Assembly (NCBI GenBank): GCA_016705005.1
Contig: JADIZB010000038.1
Coordinates: 310,001-374,000 of the forward strand
Source: Bacteroidales bacterium
GTDB lineage: Bacteria; Bacteroidota; Bacteroidia; Bacteroidales; Lentimicrobiaceae
Direction: 5' to 3'
Length of the DNA stretch: 64,000 nt
The notes below the pieces were generated by a model that had not been told where the DNA came from, searched no databases, and saw only the letters and a list, made by a program, of their open reading frames with translations. Both the position numbers and the translations under genes were made by a program. This document shows positions 1 through 6,862 of the stretch, one piece after another (position 1 is the first letter of the stretch; the number at the start of each line of letters is the position of its first letter).

Positions 1-924
1 GGCCATGTATGAAAGAAAATTCGGGATTTCGATCTTAAAGGCAAAATCCTTAACATTTTCATTATTAGGGTCATCGGGTGATGATGACACAATACCGAGT
101 GCTACAAGAGGCGCTCCGCGCTGTCCGACAGACAATCCCTCAAAAGCAGCAAACTTCATGGGCTGGTGTTTGGCGATTACCTTGGCACTGTAGTCACCGG
201 TTAATATGGTAAACAGGGAGGTTACAATTCCGAAAACCGCAGCAACCACTATGCTTCGTTTGGCAAAAACCAGGTGTCGCTTCTTTAAAAGGAACCATGA
301 GCTTATTCCGATTACTACAATGGCAGCCAGAAGGTAGCTAGATGAAATGGTATGGGTAAATTTACTGACAGCCATTGGCGAAAACAGAACATCCCAGAAG
401 TTGTGCATTTCGTTACGGGCAGTATCAGGGTTGAATTTCATACCCACCGGCATCTGCATCCATGCATTGGCTACCAGGATCCAAAGGGCCGAAAGGCTGG
501 CTCCGAAAGCAACCAGCCAGGTCGATAGCAGGTGGAATCGCTTGCTGACCTTATCCCAGCCAAAAAACATGACTGCAATGAAAGTGGATTCCAGAAAGAA
601 AGCCATGATGCCTTCAATGGCCAGAGGAGCGCCAAAAATGTCACCGACGAACCAGGAGTAGTTCGACCAGTTGGTTCCGAATTCAAATTCCAGGATAATA
701 CCGGTGGCAACACCAATGGCAAAATTTATCCCGAAAATGGTCATCCAGAATTTCGTAATCCGTTTCCATTCCTGATCACCAGTCCTTACATAGATTGACT
801 CCATGATGGCCAGCATAAACCCAAGGCCAAGGGTCAGTGGAACGAATATCCAATGATACATGGCTGTAAGCGCAAACTGAGCCCTTGACCAGTCGATCAG
901 TGAATAGTCAAAATTTTCATTCAT
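1..924 (-). CDS. cydA: Cytochrome bd ubiquinol oxidase subunit I (partial, runs off left edge)
   Basis: CydA is the quinol-oxidising, heme-carrying subunit of the inner-membrane bd-type terminal oxidase, which reduces oxygen to water. The first 308 codons are present. The translation opens MNENFDYSLIDW and carries the conserved FALTAMYHW segment (His24 matches the heme b595 ligand position of the family), the DIFGAPLAIEG-MAFFLES helix with its two acidic residues, a KFTHTIS helix (heme b558 ligand position) and QPMKFAAFEG at the start of the quinol-binding loop. The start codon lies 6 bp after the stop of the DUF4492 gene, so the two are co-transcribed. CydB would be expected beyond the left edge. 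The identification is secure; the carboxyl end is not visible. Confidence 0.95.
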   Translation of the reverse strand, partial: MNENFDYSLIDWSRAQFALTAMYHWIFVPLTLGLGFMLAIMESIYVRTGDQEWKRITKFWMTIFGINFAIGVATGIILEFEFGTNWSNYSWFVGDIFGAPLAIEGIMAFFLESTFIAVMFFGWDKVSKRFHLLSTWLVAFGASLSALWILVANAWMQMPVGMKFNPDTARNEMHNFWDVLFSPMAVSKFTHTISSSYLLAAIVVIGISSWFLLKKRHLVFAKRSIVVAAVFGIVTSLFTILTGDYSAKVIAKHQPMKFAAFEGLSVGQRGAPLVALGIVSSSPDDPNNENVKDFAFKIEIPNFLSYMA

Positions 925-930
925 ACTCTG

Positions 931-1149
931 TTATTTTGGGTTGGTTAATTGTTCGATGACATAATCACTACGGTCTTCATCATTGTCGAAATTGGTTTTA
1001 AGAAAGTTCGGAAAGAAAAAGACCTTAAGTATTGCAAACATGATGAACAGCTTAATAAGAATGATTGCCCACAAGGTTCGGCCAAGGGTCATACTTTTAA
1101 AACCATCCGAATAGAATCTGAAGATACGTATGAAGATATTCGTTTTCAT
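931..1149 (-). CDS. DUF4492 family small membrane protein of the cyd operon
   Basis: This is a 72-residue protein with a basic, aromatic amino terminus (FIRIFRFYSDGFKSM), one hydrophobic segment at about residues 28-48 and an acidic tail. It matches my recollection of DUF4492, a small family encoded directly upstream of cydA in Bacteroidota and some Campylobacterota. Position as first gene of the operon, 6 bp before cydA, supports a role as an accessory or assembly subunit of the bd oxidase, but no biochemical function can be read from the sequence. Size and single membrane helix resemble the small CydX-type subunits of other phyla, although the sequences are not obviously related. Confidence 0.8.
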   Translation of the reverse strand: MKTNIFIRIFRFYSDGFKSMTLGRTLWAIILIKLFIMFAILKVFFFPNFLKTNFDNDEDRSDYVIEQLTNPK

Positions 1150-1168
1150 CAGGGTTGTTTTTGGATTT

Positions 1169-1176
1169 CAAAATTA
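1169..1176 (-). promoter_or_regulatory. Putative -7 box of the cyd operon
   Basis: Read on the minus strand this is TAATTTTG, a match to the Bacteroidota -7 consensus TAnnTTTG, about 20 bp before the DUF4492 start. No convincing TTTG -33 box lies at the usual 19-21 bp spacing, so this is a moderate call. Confidence 0.5.
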
Positions 1177-1332
1177 ACTATAAATAAAGGATAATTACAG
1201 ATAAACCCTTATTTAGAATGCCGGTTGTCCTTGTTTCGGAAAAGGAGGATATCTGGCAGCCAAAACTCATATATATCACTTTATATCAATGAGTTGCATT
1301 ATCTTCATTATAAATAATGACTTTACCGTTTT

Positions 1333-1349
1333 CTGAAATATCATTTCAG
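1333..1349. repeat. 17-bp palindrome upstream of the cyd operon
   Basis: CTGAAAT-ATC-ATTTCAG is a perfect 7-bp inverted repeat with a 3-bp centre, the size and symmetry expected for the binding site of a dimeric regulator. It has no adjacent T-run and so does not look like a terminator. No regulator can be assigned. Confidence 0.4.
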
Positions 1350-1391
1350 ATACGTTTTAGTTCTGTGAAAATAAGATTTCGATGAATACAG

Positions 1392-1434
1392 CATGAAAAA
1401 GAAATCCCGGAAACCTTTTGCAGATTCCGGGATT
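1392..1434 (-). terminator. Rho-independent terminator of the heavy-metal lipoprotein gene
   Basis: On the minus strand a perfect 10-bp stem (AATCCCGGAA pairing with TTCCGGGATT, 12-nt loop) is followed by TCTTTTTC. It lies about 90 bp past the stop of the leftward gene ending at 1524. Confidence 0.7.
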
Positions 1435-1523
1435 CAATGAATTGAACAGGATAAAATGCCTGTCAGTAACAAAAAGTTATTTTCTGATTTTTTCCGGTTT
1501 TACCGGAATATCAACCCTCATTA

Positions 1524-1868
1524 TTATTCTTTGGGCGCTGCATTGATTGCCAGTCCTTCAACTTTGTATCCAAGGTCATTGATCACTGTCGTAAGCTTTT
1601 CCTGGTTGGTCAGGGTAGTGTCATAGCTGATCTTTGTAATTTCAGCTGTGTAGGATGCTTCAGTCAATGTAACCCCTTCGACCTGGTTTACAGCTTCTTT
1701 CACCGTATTTTCACATCCTTCGCAGGTCATACCTGTAACACGGAGTTCAATGGTTTTTACAGCTGCTACATTTACCTCCTTTTTTGTTTCACTGGTTTTA
1801 TCGGAAACAGTGCTGTTACAGGCAGCCAGAAATGCCAGTGAAATTGCAAGAAACAGGATTCTTTTCAT
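1524..1868 (-). CDS. Heavy-metal-associated (HMA) domain lipoprotein
   Basis: A 114-residue protein with a lipoprotein signal (lipobox LAAC, acylated Cys17) followed by a short linker and one HMA domain at about residues 38-105. The metal-binding motif is GMTCEGC, with Cys49 and Cys52, as in copper chaperones of the CopZ/Atx1 fold and MerP. The protein is therefore predicted to be membrane-anchored outside the cytoplasm and to bind a soft metal ion such as Cu(I), although cognate P-type ATPase or efflux genes are absent from this window. It is monocistronic, with its own terminator downstream. The family assignment is firm; metal identity and partner are unknown. Confidence 0.85.
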   Translation of the reverse strand: MKRILFLAISLAFLAACNSTVSDKTSETKKEVNVAAVKTIELRVTGMTCEGCENTVKEAVNQVEGVTLTEASYTAEITKISYDTTLTNQEKLTTVINDLGYKVEGLAINAAPKE

Positions 1869-1960
1869 GGTTCAGAATTTTTCAGTTGTTTATTTTGAAT
1901 AACCCTGTAAAAATAGATAATTAATTGGTGACAAAAAAAGTGGTTTTAAACAATGATTAC

Positions 1961-3862
1961 CTATTCCTCGAGTGTTGAAAGGTCACCGGTCTCCTGCCCT
2001 AGCGCTCTGGCTTTCAGTACCCTACGCATAATTTTCCCACTTCTGGTTTTTGGCAGACTTTCGGCAAATACAAGAAAGGACGGTCTGGCGATGGGTCCGA
2101 TTTCCTTTTCAACATGGCTTTTCAGATCTTCCGCAAGTTTGTCACCAGGTTCAAATCCCTGTCTCAGGATGACGGTTGCATGTATAATATTACCACGAAG
2201 CTCGTCGGGTAAACCGATCGCAGCCGCTTCAGTAACTGCCGGATGGCTCACCAGCGCACTTTCAATTTCGGCAGAGCCAAGCCTGTATCCGCTGACTTTG
2301 ATCACATCGTCGATACGGCCTATTATCCAGTAGTAACCATCCTCATCCTTTCTGGCTGAATCACCGGCCAGGTACCATTTTTGTTTGCTATACTTTTCCC
2401 AGTATTTCTCAACATATCGATCCGGATCGCCGAGAATGGTTCTGGCCATGCCAGGCCAGGGTGCTTTTATTACAAGTGTACCTTCTTCACCGGCTTTCAC
2501 CTCTTTGCCTGCGTCGTCAACAACTGCAGCTTCGATTCCGAAAAAAGGTTTGGCTGCAGAGCCTGGTTTTAAAGTCATTGACGGTAATGGTGTAATCATA
2601 TGTCCGCCGGTTTCGGTTTGCCACCAGGTATCCATGATCGGGCAGCGTCCTTTTCCGATCACCTCGTAGTACCATTTCCAGGCTTCCGGATTAATTGGTT
2701 CCCCAACAGAACCGAGCAAACGCAATGAGCTTAGGTTATGCCTGTCGGCCCAGCTGGAGCCAAAACGCATCAACCCTCTGATGGCTGTGGGAGAGGTGTA
2801 GAGTATGTTGATACCATACTTTTCAATCATTTGCCACCACCTGTTGGGATATGGATGATTGGGGGCACCTTCGTACATCATAATGGTCGCTCCGTTGATC
2901 AGCGGGCCATATACCATATAGCTGTGGCCGGTAATCCATCCGGGATCAGCAGCACACCAGAACCGGTCTTCGGGCTTAATGTCAAATACATACCTGAACG
3001 TTGAAGCAGTGTATACACTATATCCACCATGGGTATGAACAAGACCTTTTGGTTTGCCGGTAGTTCCTGAGGTATACAGGATAAAAAGCGGGTCTTCAGC
3101 GTCGGTATGCTCTGTGTAGCAATTGGTACAGGCCAAAGGCATCGACATAAGATCGTGGTACCAGAAGTCTCTGTCATTCTCCATGTAGCATTCCTCACCG
3201 GTTCGCTTAACAGTAATGCAAACTTCAATGGTTGGTGATCGTTTCATTGCCTCATTAGCGATGTTTTTGAGCGATGTTGCTTTTCCCCTCCTGAAACCTC
3301 CGTCGGCAGTAATAAGAATGCGGCTGTTGGCATCTTCAATTCTCTCTGCAAGGGCTTCAACACTGAAGCCTCCGTAAACTACGCTGTGTATGGCCCCGAT
3401 TTTGGCACAGGCAAGCATGGCAATGATGATTTCAGGAATCTGGGGCATGTAAATGGTGATTACTTCACCTGGTTTCGCACCCATTGACCTGAGAATGTTG
3501 GCGAATTTTGAAACTTCCCGGTTCAGCGCATGGTAGGAAAAAGTCCGTACATCGCCAGGTTCGCCTTCCCAGATAATGGCAAGTTTATTACGTGTGGCAT
3601 TTTTCTGATGGCGGTCGAGGGCGTTATGAATGATGTTGATTTTACCCCCGGTAAACCATTCATAAAAAGGATGTTTGGAGTCGTCGAGTACTTTATCCCA
3701 CTTTCTGTACCAGTCGAGTTTTTTTGCTTCTCCTGCCCAGAAATTTTCACGATTGTTGATCGATTCCAGGTAAACTTTCTCGTAATCCTTTACGATTGAA
3801 TGCTTTTTGACCTCCTTTGAAGGTTCGTAGCTTTTCTTTAGGGTGCTAACCTGCTTGTCCAT
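1961..3862 (-). CDS. acsA: Acetyl-coenzyme A synthetase (AMP-forming)
   Basis: Activates acetate with ATP to acetyl-AMP and then acetyl-CoA in the cytoplasm, allowing acetate assimilation. At 633 residues it has the usual length of the family. The nucleotide-binding signature YTSGTTGKPKG lies at about residues 260-272, the WWQTETGG motif follows near the middle, the hinge GRIDDVIKVSGYR comes next, and the carboxyl terminus has PKTRSGKIMRR with the catalytic lysine (Lys610) that is the target of reversible acetylation in characterised homologues. The gene stands alone on the minus strand. The identification as an acetate-specific rather than propionate-specific enzyme is by overall similarity and is slightly less sure than the family. 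Confidence 0.95.
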   Translation of the reverse strand: MDKQVSTLKKSYEPSKEVKKHSIVKDYEKVYLESINNRENFWAGEAKKLDWYRKWDKVLDDSKHPFYEWFTGGKINIIHNALDRHQKNATRNKLAIIWEGEPGDVRTFSYHALNREVSKFANILRSMGAKPGEVITIYMPQIPEIIIAMLACAKIGAIHSVVYGGFSVEALAERIEDANSRILITADGGFRRGKATSLKNIANEAMKRSPTIEVCITVKRTGEECYMENDRDFWYHDLMSMPLACTNCYTEHTDAEDPLFILYTSGTTGKPKGLVHTHGGYSVYTASTFRYVFDIKPEDRFWCAADPGWITGHSYMVYGPLINGATIMMYEGAPNHPYPNRWWQMIEKYGINILYTSPTAIRGLMRFGSSWADRHNLSSLRLLGSVGEPINPEAWKWYYEVIGKGRCPIMDTWWQTETGGHMITPLPSMTLKPGSAAKPFFGIEAAVVDDAGKEVKAGEEGTLVIKAPWPGMARTILGDPDRYVEKYWEKYSKQKWYLAGDSARKDEDGYYWIIGRIDDVIKVSGYRLGSAEIESALVSHPAVTEAAAIGLPDELRGNIIHATVILRQGFEPGDKLAEDLKSHVEKEIGPIARPSFLVFAESLPKTRSGKIMRRVLKARALGQETGDLSTLEE

Positions 3863-3939
3863 ATGTTAACGGTTTTCATTGTAAACGCAGAAAATGGCAG
3901 GATGTTCGCTGTGTACACCGAAAGGTGACCCGGAAAAAG

Positions 3940-4440
3940 CTAAAGAATGGTTTTACACTTTCGTTCTATCTCAGGCGGAGTTTCAACCTCGCTTACTTTT
4001 GCGCCATAAACACTGTGTTTTCCCGGCTTGACCATGCCTGCTCTAATAAGGTTTTTATCCGGGTCGATGATAATATAGCCAAAACCAATCCTGGACAAAT
4101 CAGGATGAGAACCGATAGAATAGATCAGTTTTTCTTCCTTCAGAGGAGTGGCATTTTTCATCAATTCAACAAAAGAAACATATTCGTTCCCAAGAATGCG
4201 TTGTAAATCGGTGCAAAGTGGTTCGGTTTCCCACAGCTTAACCTCAGAAGGCCGTTTGCCGATAAATCTTCTGACATCCGCAAGCTTCAGATCTTTGTCC
4301 TGAGAATTCTGGTTTGGTTGCTGGTCAAGCCTGAGTGTATCCAGATTTTCAGATGACACATCGCGGATATTAAAATGTTCGCATGAAGTGGCAAGTAAAC
4401 TGAGAATAAAAACTGCAGTTTTCAATAAATGTTTATTCAT
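3940..4440 (-). CDS. Hypothetical lipoprotein
   Basis: A 166-residue protein with a clear lipoprotein signal: basic start (MNKHLLK), hydrophobic core and lipobox LATSC with Cys20. The mature part has no motif I recognise; it contains a short hydrophilic linker rich in Gln/Asn/Asp (about residues 35-55) and a small globular region ending in a basic ERKCKTIL tail. It lies 77 bp upstream of acsA on the same strand, but the genes need not be linked functionally. No function is proposed. Confidence 0.7.
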   Translation of the reverse strand: MNKHLLKTAVFILSLLATSCEHFNIRDVSSENLDTLRLDQQPNQNSQDKDLKLADVRRFIGKRPSEVKLWETEPLCTDLQRILGNEYVSFVELMKNATPLKEEKLIYSIGSHPDLSRIGFGYIIIDPDKNLIRAGMVKPGKHSVYGAKVSEVETPPEIERKCKTIL

Positions 4441-4733
4441 GTTCCCAAAAGTTATAATGAAGGTAAATATAAGGAAATTTAGTAATTTTTGTTCATTCTA
4501 CCAGACAACTTAGTCTGAAAATCATTATTTTAACAAATTTAACAAGCCGGATGAACTGTATTCTGCTGGTATAGGGATTTATTAAACGATTGTTCTGTCG
4601 CCCGATCAAGCATGAATCCGAATTGCCTTCTGATTTTTTATAGTTTTGCTATGTAAAATGATCAGGAATGACACAGTTCTGTCCTGTTCATATTTTATGT
4701 TTTATAAGTGTTTTTATTTGATATTCCTTATTG

Positions 4734-6206
4734 ATGAAGACCGACATAAACAGTAAATTTCTGAGTATTTACCTTCCTTTGGCGCTTTTTATCCTCAGTT
4801 TTGTATGGAAGTTTGCCTACATCAACCAGAGGGATTTATGCCTTGACGAACCCTTTACAGTATTCAATGCACAGAAATCCATCGGTGAGATTCTGAGAAT
4901 TCCTGCCGAAGGGGAACCAAATCCACCTCTGTTTATGATCCTGCTGCATTTCTGGATAAAACTATTTGGTGTGAGTACCCTGTCAGTAAGATTTCTGCCA
5001 CTGTTGTTTAATTCGATTACCATTCTTTTCCTCTATTATACCGGCAAAAGGTTCTTTGGTCTTTGGACCGGAATCATTGGTTCCGGACTTTTTGTGCTTT
5101 CAGGTTATCATTTCTTTCATGGCCTGGAAGCACGGACATATGCACTGCTTTCGCTGACCACAGCATCATCCCTGTACTTTTTCTTTCAGTTTGTTCAGAA
5201 CAGCAGAAGTTCGCGTGCCATCACAGGGCTTGTGGTTTCAAACATTATCATGGTCTACTCCCACTATTTCGGGTGGTTCGTTGTTTTATCCCAGATCATT
5301 GCCTCCTTTGTCTATATCAGGAGCCTGAAGATGTTTTTCAGGCTTATGATTCCTCCCCTGGCAACTCTTGCCGGATTTTTGCCAATGATACCGCTGGTAA
5401 TCAGGCAGTTTGGAATATCCAGCAAAGGCACCTGGCTCGACCCGCCCGGTCCGCATGAATTCACAGATCAGTTGTATCATTTTCTGAATCACAGGGAAGT
5501 ATACAGGGTATTGATTTATATCCTGGCAGCCGGTTTCTTGTTTTCTCTGTTTATGCTTTTCCGTAAAAAAAAGAAAAAACCTGACCCTGGAATTCTGGTT
5601 CTGCTTCTGTGGTGGATTGTTCCGTATACAATCATGTTTTATGTGTCTTCACGAATCCCGGTCTTCAACAGCCGTTATGTATTGTTTAATACCATCGGTT
5701 TATTCCTGACCATTGGCGCTTTTACTGACTATCTCTATCAGGGAAACAGATATCTTAAACCATTGGCAGCATTGATTTTACTCAGTTTTATGTTTATTCA
5801 TCTTAAAATTCTGCCCGTTAATTTCGGGCACCGTGAATGGAAGAACTCGGTTGAATTCGTAAAAAAACATGAAAATGAGAGCAGTATAATTATTCTCTTT
5901 CCGAAATGGTCCGATTATATGTTTTCCTATCATTATGACAGGAAGATTTTTGAAGATCACAGTAATTTTAATGAAATGCTGGCAAAAAAACGAATCTTCA
6001 GTGTATGGGGGATTCAGCATGTCCGTTCAATAATGGCCGCTAATCCGGGAAAAAGGATCATTTATCTTCAGGACGGAGAAGCAAACCCGGGGGAGAATGT
6101 TTTCGGGTTGCTTGATTCTGTTTACCAGCAGACTGAAAGTCAGCTCTATCCTGAAATGCTCAACATCCGGGTATATGAACCCAGGCCGAAAACAGACCTG
6201 CCATGA
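4734..6206 (+). CDS. GT-C fold membrane glycosyltransferase (family 39/PMT-like)
   Basis: A 490-residue polytopic membrane protein with about ten or more hydrophobic segments and a soluble carboxyl-terminal part. The first extracytoplasmic loop contains LCLDEPFTVF; an Asp-Glu pair at this place is the signature of GT-C enzymes (PMT, ArnT) that use polyprenyl-phosphate-linked sugars. Acceptor and sugar cannot be deduced. The ATG at 4734 is preferred to the TTG one codon upstream; neither has a Shine-Dalgarno sequence, as is normal in this phylum. The gene is isolated, with 290 bp of non-coding DNA on each side in which I see no further gene. Confidence 0.75.
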   Translation: MKTDINSKFLSIYLPLALFILSFVWKFAYINQRDLCLDEPFTVFNAQKSIGEILRIPAEGEPNPPLFMILLHFWIKLFGVSTLSVRFLPLLFNSITILFLYYTGKRFFGLWTGIIGSGLFVLSGYHFFHGLEARTYALLSLTTASSLYFFFQFVQNSRSSRAITGLVVSNIIMVYSHYFGWFVVLSQIIASFVYIRSLKMFFRLMIPPLATLAGFLPMIPLVIRQFGISSKGTWLDPPGPHEFTDQLYHFLNHREVYRVLIYILAAGFLFSLFMLFRKKKKKPDPGILVLLLWWIVPYTIMFYVSSRIPVFNSRYVLFNTIGLFLTIGAFTDYLYQGNRYLKPLAALILLSFMFIHLKILPVNFGHREWKNSVEFVKKHENESSIIILFPKWSDYMFSYHYDRKIFEDHSNFNEMLAKKRIFSVWGIQHVRSIMAANPGKRIIYLQDGEANPGENVFGLLDSVYQQTESQLYPEMLNIRVYEPRPKTDLP

Positions 6207-6433
6207 AACTGCTGTTATCGCTTTTCTAAAGTCTGTTTCACCGGATACTCCAATTAAACTGGTTTAAAATTCTGAAAAGCATCAACTTAATCGCTGAGTG
6301 TCGGATCTGCCGGCTATGAACACGATTTAACATGAGCGCGACACAATGCTCTGTAGCCCTGATTTATAAAGGTTCAGAAGACTGTGCATCGAAACTGAAA
6401 ATCATTTATCCAAAAGGCATCTGAAAAAAAAGC

Positions 6434-6461
6434 ATAAAAAAAACCCCGCCTTACGGCAGGG
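6434..6461 (-). terminator. Rho-independent terminator of the cold-shock gene
   Basis: On the minus strand CCCTGCC-GTAA-GGCGGGG forms a 7-bp stem (one G-U pair) directly followed by eight T residues. It lies about 25 bp after the cold-shock stop codon. Confidence 0.9.
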
Positions 6462-6487
6462 TATAAGATTAAAGCACAACTATGCAG

Positions 6488-6679
6488 TTAGGCTAATTTA
6501 ACCTTTACGGCGTTCAAGCCTTTCTTTCCTTCCTGAAGTTCAAATGTTACTGAATCACCTTCATTAACACGGTCAATAAGACCAGTTGCATGAACGAAAT
6601 ACTCTTTTCCGGATTCGTCGTCAAGAATAAATCCGTAACCCTTTGATTCATTGAAGAATTTAACTTTTCCTGTTTTCAT
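6488..6679 (-). CDS. Cold-shock domain protein
   Basis: A 63-residue single-domain CSD protein that binds single-stranded nucleic acid and is expected to act as an RNA chaperone in the cytoplasm. The two RNA-binding motifs are plain: GKVKFFNESKGYGFI (RNP1, KGYGFI) and EYFVHATGL (RNP2, FVH). Length and spacing match CspA-type proteins. The start was placed at the ATG that begins MKTGKVKFF; the frame is open for 16 further codons upstream but these are low-complexity hydrophobic and include the predicted promoter box. A strong terminator follows, so the gene is monocistronic. Confidence 0.95.
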   Translation of the reverse strand: MKTGKVKFFNESKGYGFILDDESGKEYFVHATGLIDRVNEGDSVTFELQEGKKGLNAVKVKLA

Positions 6680-6706
6680 GTTCATTAAAAAAATTAATAA
6701 TAAGCG

Positions 6707-6714
6707 CAAATTTA
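6707..6714 (-). promoter_or_regulatory. Putative -7 box of the cold-shock gene
   Basis: Minus-strand TAAATTTG fits TAnnTTTG and lies 27 bp before the chosen start; two TTTG words further upstream have spacings (14 and 23 bp) outside the usual 19-21. Confidence 0.45.
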
Positions 6715-6862
6715 GAATAATTTGCATTCAAATCACACAAAACTGCAAAAAATATCAATAAATCTTGATTTTTTTTGAAAATTTGCCCGGCCGGCCTGTT
6801 AAAGATGGTAATTCCTGGATTCAAAAGATGCTGCTTTTTTCACTTTGATCCTGTGAAAATAG

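Larger units (their letters stand above)
1150..1523. other. 374-bp non-coding gap upstream of the cyd operon
   Basis: No credible gene is seen here. The gap holds the putative cyd promoter box, an inverted repeat at 1264-1270/1289-1295 (AACTCAT and ATGAGTT flanking an AT-rich core), a 17-bp palindrome at 1333-1349, and the terminator of the leftward heavy-metal lipoprotein gene. The two dyads sit 115-200 bp upstream of the cyd start and could be regulator sites; this is inference only. Confidence 0.5.

Noticed and set aside
347..798. Frames of 83-104 codons over the cydA region
   Set aside because: Shadows of the cydA coding sequence on other frames.
1492..1508. Hairpin TTCCGGT/ACCGGAA just after the HMA gene as terminator
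   Set aside because: On the transcribed (minus) strand it is followed by A residues, not T; the hairpin at 1403-1434 is the better terminator.
4501..4520. CAGAC/GTCTG dyad before the GT-C gene
   Set aside because: Only a 5-bp stem with no T run; chance level.
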